Shown one piece after another: positions 1 through 8,232 of a stretch of 64,000 bases of DNA. Below the pieces are notes generated by a model. The model saw nothing but the letters and a program-made list of their open reading frames with translations. It was not told where the DNA came from and ran no database searches. The translations under genes were made by a program, and so were the position numbers. Within the stretch, counting starts at the first letter, position 1, and the number at the start of each line of letters is the position of its first letter. Source of the stretch: Enterobacter sichuanensis (GTDB taxonomy: Bacteria > Pseudomonadota > Gammaproteobacteria > Enterobacterales > Enterobacteriaceae); contig NZ_POVL01000017.1 in NCBI RefSeq assembly GCF_002939185.1, positions 1-64,000 on the forward strand, given 5' to 3'.

Positions 1-374
1 TCTTTTTTACTGCTGCGCCGCAGCACCGCCTGCACCCGAGCCACTACTTCCCCCGGATGATAAGGCTTCACAACGTAATCATCGGCACCGTACCGCAGGG
101 CGCCAATGCGATCGGGAGTATCCCCCATGGCCGTGACCATAATCACCGGCACATCGCTTTTACGACGCAGGCCAGCCAGCACTTCGGTGCCGTTAAGCCC
201 CGGCAGCATCACGTCCAGCAGAATGAGGTCTGGCTTCCACCGCTGTGCCATATCCAGCCCGGAATGACCGTCCCCGGTAATGGTCACGTCGTAATTTTCC
301 CGCCGTAAATAGGCTTCGAGCACGCCAGCCGCATCGGCGTCATCTTCAATAATCAGCACTCTTCTGGACAACAT
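1..374 (-). CDS. OmpR/PhoB-type response regulator, receiver domain only (cut by window edge)
   Basis: The first ~124 residues of a response regulator are visible; the rest lies beyond the left edge. The protein opens MLSRRVLIIEDDADAAGVLE, which supplies the acidic pocket. The phosphoacceptor aspartate lies in DLILLDVMLPG, the conserved Thr in VIMVTAMG, and the Lys in DDYVVKPYHP. A winged-helix output domain is expected because this receiver type (DxxLPGLNG, KPYxPxEVVARV) goes with OmpR/PhoB regulators, but it is not seen. The gene diverges from a mipA-like gene starting 124 bases away. A cognate histidine kinase is probably to the left. It should sense an envelope signal and may control the MipA-like neighbour; that link is inferred from position. 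Confidence 0.85.
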   Translation of the reverse strand, partial: MLSRRVLIIEDDADAAGVLEAYLRRENYDVTITGDGHSGLDMAQRWKPDLILLDVMLPGLNGTEVLAGLRRKSDVPVIMVTAMGDTPDRIGALRYGADDYVVKPYHPGEVVARVQAVLRRSSKK

Positions 375-497
375 CCGTTCACCTTGACCATTTCTTAACA
401 CTATCCCGACGATTCATTGATTCAGCCAAATCATACTGCGCCAACATTGTGTGGCCGTCCTGTATCAGGAGACGCCAGCGTCTGTATGGAGAGCAGT

Positions 498-1283
498 ATG
501 ATAGCGATAAATAAAGTCCTGTATATGTCCGTCCCGCTTCTGATGATCGTGACTTCCGGCGTGCAGGCGGATGATGGCACCGCTTCCGATTCCCTAACCG
601 TCGGGCTGGGAGGGCAATACGCCCCGCGTTACTCAGGCTCAGACAAGCAGGTGTGGCAGGTGGTTCCTGTGCTGCAGGGACGCAAAGGCGCTTTCTTCGT
701 TGATGCGCAAAAAGGGGTGGGGTATGACCTGCAAAACGACAGCGGCTGGTATTTCGAACACACGCTGGGCTACGACCCCGGAAGGGCTGATAAAAATTCA
801 GGCTGGCGTGAGGGTGCAAACAACCTGAAAGGGATGGGGGACATTGATGCCACCCTGAATGCCGGCCTTGCCGTCGGCTGGCAGGCCGCGCCATGGCTGA
901 GTATGGAAGGCAAAGCGACGCTGCCGTTAACCGACAGCCAGGGGGCAAGCTATCAGGCCTCCGTTACGCTGATCCCGGTACAAAATAACCAGGACACGAT
1001 CGCCTTGCAGTCTGCGGCCCTGTTTGGCGACAGCCGTTACCTGAATACCTGGTATGGGGTCAGCGAGCAGCAGAGCCGCCGCACCGGCTATCGCCGCTAT
1101 GCTGCGCCGGGTGGATTTTACGGCGTCGACACCAGCCTGACCTGGAGCCATCAGTTCGATGCCCACTGGGGGACGGTCCTGAGAGCGGACTATACCTGGC
1201 TTGGCGACCATGCAAATGACAGCCCGATAGTGCTGCGGCGTAATGAGGGGTCTGCAACCGCCGCTATCACCTGGACATTCTAA
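498..1283 (+). CDS. MipA/OmpV family outer-membrane protein
   Basis: A 261-residue exported beta-barrel protein. The chosen start has GGAGA five bases upstream; in-frame ATGs at 417 and 486 lack good spacing. A signal peptide runs MIAINKVLYMSV to ...SGVQA, with cleavage before DDGT. The mature part shows family hallmarks: GLGGQYAPRYSGSD near the N-terminus, a central loop with NLKGMGDIDATL, and a C-terminal strand ending in aromatic Phe (AITWTF), the usual signal for barrel assembly by BAM. MipA was described as a scaffold between murein synthase PBP1B and MltA, and OmpV as a porin-like protein; the exact job here is unknown. A second member lies at 48494-49330, also next to a two-component system. 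Confidence 0.85.
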   Translation: MIAINKVLYMSVPLLMIVTSGVQADDGTASDSLTVGLGGQYAPRYSGSDKQVWQVVPVLQGRKGAFFVDAQKGVGYDLQNDSGWYFEHTLGYDPGRADKNSGWREGANNLKGMGDIDATLNAGLAVGWQAAPWLSMEGKATLPLTDSQGASYQASVTLIPVQNNQDTIALQSAALFGDSRYLNTWYGVSEQQSRRTGYRRYAAPGGFYGVDTSLTWSHQFDAHWGTVLRADYTWLGDHANDSPIVLRRNEGSATAAITWTF

Positions 1284-1318
1284 ATTCGTGGATCACGATG
1301 TGAGCGAGAGGGAGAGGA

Positions 1319-1666
1319 TTACTTCTTCTTATCCATCATCGCCTTTAAATCAGCAAAGGGGTTAAACGTGGCGACGCCCACGTCTTTTTGCGCGTCTTCC
1401 CCGGCAACCACGGTAGTACCGTACTGATCCGCTTCGGTGTATTTCGAATGTTCGTGATCGTGGCAAAACAGGCACAGCAGTTCCCAGTTGCTGCCATCTT
1501 CCGGGTTGTTGGTATGGTCGTGATCGATATGGTGAACCGTGAGTTCACGCAGATTGGAATAGACAAACTCGCGCGAGCAGCGTCCACACACCCAGGGATA
1601 GATTTTTAATGCTTTTTCGCGATAGCCGCTTTCCAGCCGCGCGTAGTTTTTGGGGATCAAAGCCAT
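1319..1666 (-). CDS. yajD: HNH nuclease family protein YajD
   Basis: A 115-residue cytoplasmic protein that follows E. coli YajD almost residue for residue from memory. It carries an HNH fold: a first zinc knuckle CGRC (about residues 27-30), the catalytic HH pair in LTVHHIDHDHTNN (about 45-46), the Asn in GSNWELL, and a second knuckle CLFCHDHEH (about 65-72). The family is a predicted nuclease; no substrate is known to me. It converges on the mipA-like gene with 35 bases between stops. In E. coli yajD sits beside tsx, so its location here differs. Confidence 0.92.
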   Translation of the reverse strand: MALIPKNYARLESGYREKALKIYPWVCGRCSREFVYSNLRELTVHHIDHDHTNNPEDGSNWELLCLFCHDHEHSKYTEADQYGTTVVAGEDAQKDVGVATFNPFADLKAMMDKKK

Positions 1667-1844
1667 TGCCGGTTTTACCTGCCATGAAAAGAGTGGGGAA
1701 GATTATATCCCATTATGGGGCGGAATGAAGAATCACGCTATTCTGTCAATTTATTTGATGCTTTCCGTTAAATAAACGGCATTTATTCTTATCGGGTAAT
1801 GCGTAAAGTGGACAGAACGCAACGTATTATCAGGAAAAATGGTT

Positions 1845-2870
1845 ATGAAAAAGATCGGATTTTTATCCTTTGGTCACTGGACGCCTTCGCCACAGTCGGG
1901 CACGCGCTCGGCGGCAGACACGCTGCTGCAGTCCATTGATTTAGCCGTGGCGGCTGAGGAGCTGGGGGCAGACGGCGCCTATTTCCGCGTGCACCACTTC
2001 GCCCGACAGCTTAGCTCGCCGTTCCCTCTGCTGGCCGCCATTGGCGCAAAAACGAAAACCATCGAAATCGGCACGGGCGTGATCGATATGCGTTACGAAA
2101 ATCCGCTGTATATGGCCGAGGATGCGGGTGCGGCGGATCTGATTTCCGGCGGTCGTTTGCAGCTTGGCATTAGCCGCGGCTCTCCGGAACAGGTTATTGA
2201 TGGCTGGCGGCATTTCGGCTATGTCCCGCAGGAAGGGGAAAACGAGTCGGATATGGCGCGTCGTCATACCGAGGTGCTGCTTGAGGTGCTGCGTGGGGAA
2301 GGGTTTGCCAAACCAAACCCGCAGCCAATGTTCCCCAATCCGCCGGGGCTGCTGCGCCTGGAGCCCTATTCCGAAGGGCTGCGCGAGCGTATCTGGTGGG
2401 GCGCGGGTTCTAATGCGACGGCGGTATGGGCGGCAAAACTGGGCATGAATCTGCAAAGTTCAACCCTGAAAGACGATGAAACCGGTGAGCCGTTCCATAT
2501 TCAGCAGGCAAAACAGATCCGCGCCTACCGTCAGGCCTGGAAAGACGCAGGGCATACGCGCGAGCCGCGCGTGTCGGTTAGCCGCAGTATTTTTGCGCTG
2601 ATGGACGACCGTGACCGGATGTATTTCGGTGCCAGCCGCAACGACAGCGATAGCGTGGGTTATCTTGATGAGAAAACGCGCGCCATCTTCGGGCGCAGCT
2701 ATGCCGCGGAGCCGGATAAGCTGGTTGAACAGCTGAAAAAGGACGAGGCGATTGCCGAGGCCGATACGCTCTTACTGACCGTGCCGAACCAGCTCGGTGT
2801 GGATTATAATGCGCACGTGATTGAGTCCATTCTCAAACATGTCGCACCGGCAATGGGCTGGCGCGAGTAG
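1845..2870 (+). CDS. LLM-class flavin-dependent oxidoreductase (bacterial luciferase-like)
   Basis: A 341-residue TIM-barrel enzyme of the luciferase-like monooxygenase superfamily. Family marks include the N-terminal strand IGFLSFGHW, DLAVAAEELGADGAYFRVHHF, the AAIGAKTKTIEIGTGVI strand, and the FMN-contacting SGGRLQLGISRGSP region. A later WWGAGSNATAVWAAKLG segment corresponds to the common G-S-x-x-[ST] phosphate-binding stretch. The start at 1845 is preferred over an ATG at 1839 because AGGA is nine bases upstream of it and only three from the other. The next gene, an MDR reductase, follows 28 bases after the stop, suggesting one operon. The substrate is unknown; the pair could act on small ketones, aldehydes or xenobiotics. 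Confidence 0.85.
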   Translation: MKKIGFLSFGHWTPSPQSGTRSAADTLLQSIDLAVAAEELGADGAYFRVHHFARQLSSPFPLLAAIGAKTKTIEIGTGVIDMRYENPLYMAEDAGAADLISGGRLQLGISRGSPEQVIDGWRHFGYVPQEGENESDMARRHTEVLLEVLRGEGFAKPNPQPMFPNPPGLLRLEPYSEGLRERIWWGAGSNATAVWAAKLGMNLQSSTLKDDETGEPFHIQQAKQIRAYRQAWKDAGHTREPRVSVSRSIFALMDDRDRMYFGASRNDSDSVGYLDEKTRAIFGRSYAAEPDKLVEQLKKDEAIAEADTLLLTVPNQLGVDYNAHVIESILKHVAPAMGWRE

Positions 2871-2898
2871 TTGTTACGCTAGCAGCCGTGAGATCGTT

Positions 2899-3846
2899 AT
2901 GGAAAATCTGGCCCTCTGGTATCGCCGGTTTGGCGAGCCAGAATCTGTTCTGCAACCTGAAACCGCGTCATTGGGGGCGCTAGCACCGGGCCATCTCCGT
3001 GTCTGGATGCTGTTTTCGCCAGTCAATGCGTCCGATCTCATTCCCATCACGGGCGCCTATCGGCACAGAACCCCGTTACCGGCGGTAGCGGGGTATGAAG
3101 GCGTAGGTGTCGTTACTCAGGCTCCCGCGTCGTTTAGTCATCTGCTGGGTAAACGTGTTCTGCCGCTGCGTGGGCAAGGCACCTGGCAGCGCTATGTGGA
3201 CAGCCCGGCAGAGTATGCGATACCCGTTCCGGACGCTGTCGACTCGCGCCTGGCCGCGCGGGCCTATATCAATCCGCTGGCGGCGCAGATGATGCTGACC
3301 CGCTACCCCGCTCAGGGAAAACGGGTGTTGCTTACGGCTGCAGGATCCGATTGCGGCATTCTGCTGGGGCAGTGGGCGCGTCAGGCGGGGGCGGAAGCTG
3401 TGTACGGCATTCACCGTTCTGCGGTTCATGCGCAACGGCTGGAGGCGATGGGGATCATTCCTGTTGCGCAGCATGACGCGCAGCGGATCGCCTCCGTCGC
3501 CGCGCGCAGCGACGTCGTTTACGATGCCACCGGCGGGTCGCTTGCGGAAGCGATCCTCAGCGTGATGCCCGGGCAGGGGATGTTTGTCTGCTACGGACTG
3601 CTCTCCGGCCAGACTTTCCGACAGCTGCGTCCTGAGCCACGCGTGGCGTGGTTCCATATCCGTAACGGCCTGGATGCGCTCAGCGCGGAGACGTGGCGCA
3701 CGGCGTTCGATCGCATCTGGCTTCGCCTGCCCGCCAGCCGGTACAGCGATGTCGCGGTATACCCCCTGGCGGAATGGCAGAGGGCGCTCAGTGCTTATCG
3801 TGAAGGTGGAAGGACCTGCAAGCCCCTCCTGTCAATGATGGACTGA
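2899..3846 (+). CDS. MDR-superfamily alcohol dehydrogenase / enoyl reductase-like protein
   Basis: A 315-residue medium-chain dehydrogenase/reductase. The GroES-like N-terminal domain holds VNASDLIPITGAYRHR and LPAVAGYEGVGVV, the pattern of the zinc-lacking 2-enoyl thioester reductase and quinone oxidoreductase branch. The Rossmann domain begins at KRVLLTAAGSDCGILLGQWA, where the usual G-x-G-x-x-G is degenerate. No structural-zinc cysteine cluster is present. Start ATG at 2899; the longer reading frame back to 2821 overlaps the upstream gene and has no ribosome site. It is probably co-transcribed with the LLM oxidoreductase. It converges on tqsA with only 3 bases between stops. Substrate unknown. 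Confidence 0.8.
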   Translation: MENLALWYRRFGEPESVLQPETASLGALAPGHLRVWMLFSPVNASDLIPITGAYRHRTPLPAVAGYEGVGVVTQAPASFSHLLGKRVLPLRGQGTWQRYVDSPAEYAIPVPDAVDSRLAARAYINPLAAQMMLTRYPAQGKRVLLTAAGSDCGILLGQWARQAGAEAVYGIHRSAVHAQRLEAMGIIPVAQHDAQRIASVAARSDVVYDATGGSLAEAILSVMPGQGMFVCYGLLSGQTFRQLRPEPRVAWFHIRNGLDALSAETWRTAFDRIWLRLPASRYSDVAVYPLAEWQRALSAYREGGRTCKPLLSMMD

Positions 3847-3849
3847 CCG

Positions 3850-4884
3850 CTACTGATGGCTCATATCGCTTAGCAGCACGGCGATACTTTGCCCGCCCGC
3901 CGTCTGTTCCAGAGCAATTTTGACGATGATGGTCAGCGGGACGGAGAGCAGCATCCCTACGGGCCCGAGCAGCCAGCCCCAGAATATCAGGGACAAAAAG
4001 ACCACCAGCGTGGAGAGCCCCAGCCCTCGCCCCATCATGCGAGGCTCAAGAATATTGCCGAACACCAGATTGATCGCCAGATATCCGGCCAGCAGAACCA
4101 GCGCGTCATAGAACCCACTGAACACCAGCACCTGAAGGATAGGGGGGATTGCCGCCAGCACCGACCCGATGTTGGGAATATAGTTGAGCGCAAACGCCAG
4201 TAATCCCCAGACAAACGCAAAGCGGACGTCCAGCGCCAGCAGCATCAACCAGACGACAACGCCCGTCACCAGGCTAATAGCCGTTTTCAGCACCAGATAG
4301 CGGGAAACGCTGTCCAGCGCGCGTTGAATGGCCCCCATTCCCTCAACCGGCCGGACCATGATCTGCTGCAGCTTCGCCGGCAGCTGGGGCACCTCCAGCA
4401 GCATAAACACCACCGTTAAGAACAGCAGGAAAATGGAGGTCATGGCATTGGAAAGCTGCGTCAGCAGGCTGGTGACAACTGTCATGGCCGCATTGGGATC
4501 GATATATTTAAGGAGCTCTTCGACCGAGACTTCGATCCCTGCGCGCTGCAGCCAGGGTTCCATCTGCAGCAGTGGTATTGCCAGCGAAGAGCGGTATTTC
4601 GGTAGCGTTCGGGCCAGCTCATTCAGCGAAGTGCCGAGATAAGCCACCAGCAAGACCATGGCAATAATAATAATGCTGATAAGCAGCGTGATCGCCAGCA
4701 CGCGCGGGATGCGTAGCCGCGTCATGCGCTGCACCAGCGGGTTAAGGATCACCGCAATAAACAGCGCCAGAATAAACGGCACAATGATGTCGGCGGCAAC
4801 GCGAACGCCTGTCAGTATAATCACCAGCATGCCCAGCATGATGACAGTTTTTAACCCGTTCAGGGTAATGATGGGTTTGGCCAT
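3850..4884 (-). CDS. tqsA: AI-2E family transporter TqsA
   Basis: A 344-residue inner-membrane protein matching E. coli TqsA (YdgG) in length and along most of its sequence. It has a pair of N-terminal hydrophobic helices ([29 protein letters not shown]), a soluble middle with [15 protein letters not shown], and several C-terminal helices including [20 protein letters not shown] and the [15 protein letters not shown] signature of the family. In E. coli it influences export of autoinducer-2 and biofilm traits. The start has GGAGTC eight bases upstream. It is divergent from mdtJI, exactly as in E. coli, across a 420-base leader region. Confidence 0.93.
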   Translation of the reverse strand: MAKPIITLNGLKTVIMLGMLVIILTGVRVAADIIVPFILALFIAVILNPLVQRMTRLRIPRVLAITLLISIIIIAMVLLVAYLGTSLNELARTLPKYRSSLAIPLLQMEPWLQRAGIEVSVEELLKYIDPNAAMTVVTSLLTQLSNAMTSIFLLFLTVVFMLLEVPQLPAKLQQIMVRPVEGMGAIQRALDSVSRYLVLKTAISLVTGVVVWLMLLALDVRFAFVWGLLAFALNYIPNIGSVLAAIPPILQVLVFSGFYDALVLLAGYLAINLVFGNILEPRMMGRGLGLSTLVVFLSLIFWGWLLGPVGMLLSVPLTIIVKIALEQTAGGQSIAVLLSDMSHQ

Positions 4885-5305
4885 GGTGACTCCGCAATGT
4901 TCTTTTTATTTATAATAAAGGTGAAGGGCGATGCAATAAACTAACCAAAATCAAACGGGATGAGTAAAGAATTGCAAAGACTTTGAGTTAAATCCTGGCT
5001 TATGGTACAAATTTGGCGTGTTCAACTACCGAGGACAATTTTGATCCGCAAAGACGAGAAGCAACACCGCGGATAATTGTAATTTTATGGACAATATGTT
5101 CAGGACGTACTCTTCAAACCACACTGCTGTATTTTTCACCTCTTTTTACCTGCTTTCTGGTGAGCAACACTGGCGCACCGCACTATAGTCATATCTTCTG
5201 CCTGAGCTGGCGCTAAGCGCTTAGCTATCTGATTTCAATTCGTATTTTTTGGTTTGCTGCGTACAGCGAGCCACGATGGATTATATTCTCAAGCAGGAGA
5301 AAAAC
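4885..5305 (+). promoter_or_regulatory. Long tqsA-mdtJI divergent region with mdtJI leader
   Basis: This 421-base gap separates tqsA from mdtJ. It holds a candidate leader ORF (5087-5188) and, after it, a perfect 14-base palindrome GCTAAGCGCTTAGC at 5212-5225 that could form a short stem. A possible weak promoter is TTGAGT at 4983 with 17 bases to TACAAA at 5006. An untranslated leader this long before a spermidine export operon fits control at the level of translation or attenuation, but no terminator U-run follows the palindrome. Confidence 0.5.
5087..5188 (+). CDS. Candidate upstream ORF (MdtU-like leader peptide) of mdtJI
   Basis: A 33-codon ORF with a stop 117 bases before the mdtJ start. 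The peptide opens MDNMFRTYSSNHTAV and ends GEQHWRTAL. The ribosome-binding site is weak (GGAT 12 bases upstream), and a second in-frame ATG is at 5096. In E. coli the spermidine exporter operon mdtJI is known to be preceded by a short upstream ORF, mdtU, whose translation is needed for spermidine-dependent expression. Size and location agree, but I cannot align the two sequences from memory. The peptide is not obviously a membrane protein, so a regulatory role is more likely than a structural one. Confidence 0.5.
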   Translation: MDNMFRTYSSNHTAVFFTSFYLLSGEQHWRTAL

Positions 5306-5668
5306 ATGTTTTACTGGATCCTTTTAGCTCTGGCAATTATCGCGGAAATTACCGGCACGCTGTCGATGAAATGGGCAAGCGTCAGCGAGGGTAATACCGG
5401 ATTTATTTTAATGCTGGTGATGATTTCCCTTTCTTATATTTTCCTCTCGTTTGCGGTGAAGAAAATTGCGCTGGGTGTCGCATATGCCCTGTGGGAAGGG
5501 ATCGGCATTTTATTAATTACGCTGTTCAGCGTGCTGATATTTGACGAAACATTAACAACCATGAAGATCGCTGGCTTAACAACGCTGGTCGCGGGTATTG
5601 TGCTGATTAAATCGGGTACCCGTAAACCGACTAAACAGCTGAAGGAGCAAAACCATGCAACAGTTTGA
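5306..5668 (+). CDS. mdtJ: Spermidine export subunit MdtJ (SMR family)
   Basis: A 120-residue small multidrug resistance protein with four transmembrane helices. The N-terminal helix contains the essential membrane glutamate ([17 protein letters not shown]), followed by the family segments [23 protein letters not shown] and [17 protein letters not shown]. It closely matches E. coli MdtJ apart from a variable tail. MdtJ and MdtI together form the inner-membrane exporter that relieves spermidine excess. The start at 5306 has AGGAG seven bases upstream and gives the usual length; the longer frame from 5249 has no support. Its 3' end overlaps mdtI by 14 bases, implying translational coupling. Confidence 0.95.
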   Translation: MFYWILLALAIIAEITGTLSMKWASVSEGNTGFILMLVMISLSYIFLSFAVKKIALGVAYALWEGIGILLITLFSVLIFDETLTTMKIAGLTTLVAGIVLIKSGTRKPTKQLKEQNHATV

Positions 5669-5984
5669 GTGGGTTCATGCGGCCTGGCTGGGGCTTGCCA
5701 TCGTGCTGGAAATTCTGGCGAACGTTCTGCTGAAATTCTCCGACGGTTTCCGTCGTAAAGTTTATGGCCTGCTGTCGATTGCCGCGGTGCTGGGGGCATT
5801 CAGCGCCCTGTCCCAGGCGGTCAAAGGGATCGACCTGTCGGTGGCCTATGCGCTGTGGGGCGGTTTTGGTATCGCCGCCACGCTGGCCGCAGGCTGGGTA
5901 CTCTTCGGGCAGCGTTTAAATAACAAAGGCTGGATCGGGCTTATACTGCTGCTTGCCGGCATGATCATGATAAAACTCGCCTGA
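5655..5984 (+). CDS. mdtI: Spermidine export subunit MdtI (SMR family)
   Basis: A 109-residue, four-helix SMR protein and partner of MdtJ. The helix-1 glutamate is in [21 protein letters not shown], and the helix pattern [20 protein letters not shown] is the paired-subunit signature. A GGAG site lies inside the mdtJ 3' end (about 5642-5645). Length and sequence agree with E. coli MdtI. A strong hairpin at 6005-6029 probably ends the operon. Confidence 0.95.
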   Translation: MQQFEWVHAAWLGLAIVLEILANVLLKFSDGFRRKVYGLLSIAAVLGAFSALSQAVKGIDLSVAYALWGGFGIAATLAAGWVLFGQRLNNKGWIGLILLLAGMIMIKLA

Positions 5985-6004
5985 CAGACTTCACGCCATG
6001 ATTT

Positions 6005-6029
6005 ACAGGCAGCGAAATTCGCTGCCTGT
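6005..6029 (+). terminator. Hairpin after mdtI
   Basis: Two 12-base arms, ACAGGCAGCGAA and TTCGCTGCCTGT, are separated by one base, giving a GC-rich stem with an effectively AT loop. A modest T-containing tail (ATTACGCTT) follows. It lies 20 bases after the mdtI stop, so it is a likely terminator of mdtJI. Confidence 0.6.
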
Positions 6030-6068
6030 ATTACGCTTAGAAAAGCAAAACCGTGAAGAGGATGGCTG

Positions 6069-8231
6069 ATGTATCGCACATTAAGCTGGCGCAATATTCC
6101 CAATGCGAGAACGTTGTTTGCCATGGTCTTCATGGCGGGGATCGGCTTAATTATCTCCATCGTCGCACTTCTCTATCTTTCCCTGCATCTTATCAGTACC
6201 AAAACCAATGAAATTGATGAACACCGCACGGCGCTTTCCGTGCAGGGCGCCATTCAGACATCGGTAAATCGCGTCTCCTCGCTGGTGCTTGATAACGCCG
6301 TCTGGGACGATGCGGTGCGGGAGGCTTACCGCTCCACGCTGGATACCGAGTGGTTGTACAACACCTGGGGCGCCGGATTTAAAATCAACAACCTCTATGA
6401 CGGCACCTTCGTGCTGGATGAACATTTCAATGTCATCTGGGGATCGTTTAAAAGTCAGCCTTTTCAGGAGACGACGCTCGATTTTTTCGGCAAAGGCCTG
6501 AAAGCCCTCATTGACCAGCATGCGCGCGCCTTAGCGAGCGAGAAAAATATCTATGCCGGGATCAGCAAAACGCGAAGCGGCGTCGCCTTTGTGGGGATTG
6601 GGCTGATACGCCCAATGGTTGGACGATTGCGGGTGACCGATGGAACGCGCCGCTATCTGGTGATTACCCGTCACCTGAATGCCCGAATATTGTCTGACCT
6701 GGGGGCGACCTTTCAGATTGAGAACCTCAACTTTACGCCGGAAAAAATCAACGCGCTGAGCATGCCGCTGCGCAGCGCGGCAGGGGAGTTGGTCGGTTAT
6801 CTGAACTGGCAGGCGCGGCTTCCGGGTGCGCAGGCCGCCCGGGCGGCCTCTTCTGACATCAGACAGATTGTGGTGCTGGCCTCGGCTCTGATCCTGCTTT
6901 TTATTCTGGTGAGCAGCGTGGGGCTGTACAAGCTTGCCCGCGGAGAGAGTCTGGCGCGTCTGGTCGCCAGAACGGACTGGCTAAGCCGTCTGCCGAACCG
7001 GCGTGCGCTCATTGAAGCGCTGGACCGGGTGAGTTTACGGGGGGATATCGACGTCAAAAGCGTGGTGTTCATCGATCTGGATGGCTTTAAAGACGTCAAT
7101 GATATCTACGGTCACAGCGTGGGTGACGATCTGATTGTGGCGATTGCGAAAACACTGAATGAACGCGTGCCGCCGGGCGGAATGCTGGCGCGAATGGGCG
7201 GGGATGAATTTGCCATGACCATTGGCGGAGATAACGCGGAAGCCCGGGCCGCCGCGTTTGCCGTTTCGGTGCTGGACGCGTTCGCCACCCGGATTCAGCT
7301 GGGGGAACGCACAATCCATATGGGGGCCAGCATCGGTATCGCCAGCGGAACCCTGATTGAATGCACCAGCTCCGAGCTGTTTCGTCGCGCCGATATTGCC
7401 ATGTATCATTCCAAAATGAGCGGGAAAGGGCGGATTACCCACTACGACGCCGAACTGAACAGCGCCCGTGAACGCAAGCTGGCGATTGAGAATCAGATCC
7501 GTAACGGCCTGGAGCGTGATGAGTTCGAGGTCTGGTATCAGCCGATTATTGACGCCCACAGCCAGAAAATGAGCAGCGTCGAGGCGCTGGTCCGTTGGCC
7601 ACGGCGTCCGGAAGGGCCCCTGGGCCCGGATACCTTTATCACCATCGCGGAGACCAGTGGCCTGATTTACAAACTGGGGCAGTTTGTGTTGCAGCGTGCC
7701 TGTCAGGATCTGCAGCCGTACAGTGACTTAACGCTCTCGGTTAATATCTCCCCCGCACAATTTCGCGATCCTGCCTTCGAAGAAAAAGTCGCCAGCGTGC
7801 TGGAGATCACCGATTTTCCGGCCAACCGACTGCAGCTTGAGGTCACCGAGTCCTATGTGCTGGAAAACCCGGAGCGTGCCCGTATGGCAATAGCCAACCT
7901 GAAAGCGTTGGGTATCGCGGTAGCGCTGGATGACTTTGGCACCGGTTATTCAAGCATTGGCTATTTACGGCGTTTCAACTTTGACACCATCAAGATCGAT
8001 AAGTCGCTGGCCGGGCTGGTAGACAATGATGAACAGGCGGCCGCGCTGGTGAGCGGCACGGTGCGGATCGCCAATGCGCTGGGCATGGCGGTGGTTGCAG
8101 AAGGGGTCGAAACCGAAAAGCAAATGAAACTCCTGCGGCTGGCTGGCTGCGATCAGCTGCAGGGTTTTTGGTTCAGCCAGCCCATGCCGATAGAGTCAAT
8201 CAAGGCGTTACATCAGGTCAGACGGTGCTGA
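6069..8231 (+). CDS. Membrane GGDEF-EAL cyclic-di-GMP enzyme with CHASE4-like sensor
   Basis: A 720-residue inner-membrane signalling protein. One helix at about residues 14-42 and another at about 265-289 bracket a ~220-residue periplasmic sensor; the segment NRVSSLVLDNAVWDDA fits the CHASE4 family. The cyclase domain follows with an intact GGDEF at 377-381 and the metal-site FIDLDGFKDVND. There is no RxxD product-inhibition site before GGDEF. The phosphodiesterase domain has EAL at 505-507, the Asn of VNISPAQF, EVTES, DDFGTGYSS, the Lys of IKIDKS, AEGVE and the late Gln (QLQGFWF). All catalytic residues look present, so both activities are possible. Start has GAGG eight bases upstream. It is absent from this spot in E. 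coli. Confidence 0.88.
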   Translation: MYRTLSWRNIPNARTLFAMVFMAGIGLIISIVALLYLSLHLISTKTNEIDEHRTALSVQGAIQTSVNRVSSLVLDNAVWDDAVREAYRSTLDTEWLYNTWGAGFKINNLYDGTFVLDEHFNVIWGSFKSQPFQETTLDFFGKGLKALIDQHARALASEKNIYAGISKTRSGVAFVGIGLIRPMVGRLRVTDGTRRYLVITRHLNARILSDLGATFQIENLNFTPEKINALSMPLRSAAGELVGYLNWQARLPGAQAARAASSDIRQIVVLASALILLFILVSSVGLYKLARGESLARLVARTDWLSRLPNRRALIEALDRVSLRGDIDVKSVVFIDLDGFKDVNDIYGHSVGDDLIVAIAKTLNERVPPGGMLARMGGDEFAMTIGGDNAEARAAAFAVSVLDAFATRIQLGERTIHMGASIGIASGTLIECTSSELFRRADIAMYHSKMSGKGRITHYDAELNSARERKLAIENQIRNGLERDEFEVWYQPIIDAHSQKMSSVEALVRWPRRPEGPLGPDTFITIAETSGLIYKLGQFVLQRACQDLQPYSDLTLSVNISPAQFRDPAFEEKVASVLEITDFPANRLQLEVTESYVLENPERARMAIANLKALGIAVALDDFGTGYSSIGYLRRFNFDTIKIDKSLAGLVDNDEQAAALVSGTVRIANALGMAVVAEGVETEKQMKLLRLAGCDQLQGFWFSQPMPIESIKALHQVRRC

Positions 8232-8232
8232 T

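Noticed and set aside
5013..5216. A 67-codon frame (GTG start) across the mdtJI leader
   Set aside because: No ribosome site and no plausible family; the shorter ATG frame at 5087-5188 fits known leader biology better.
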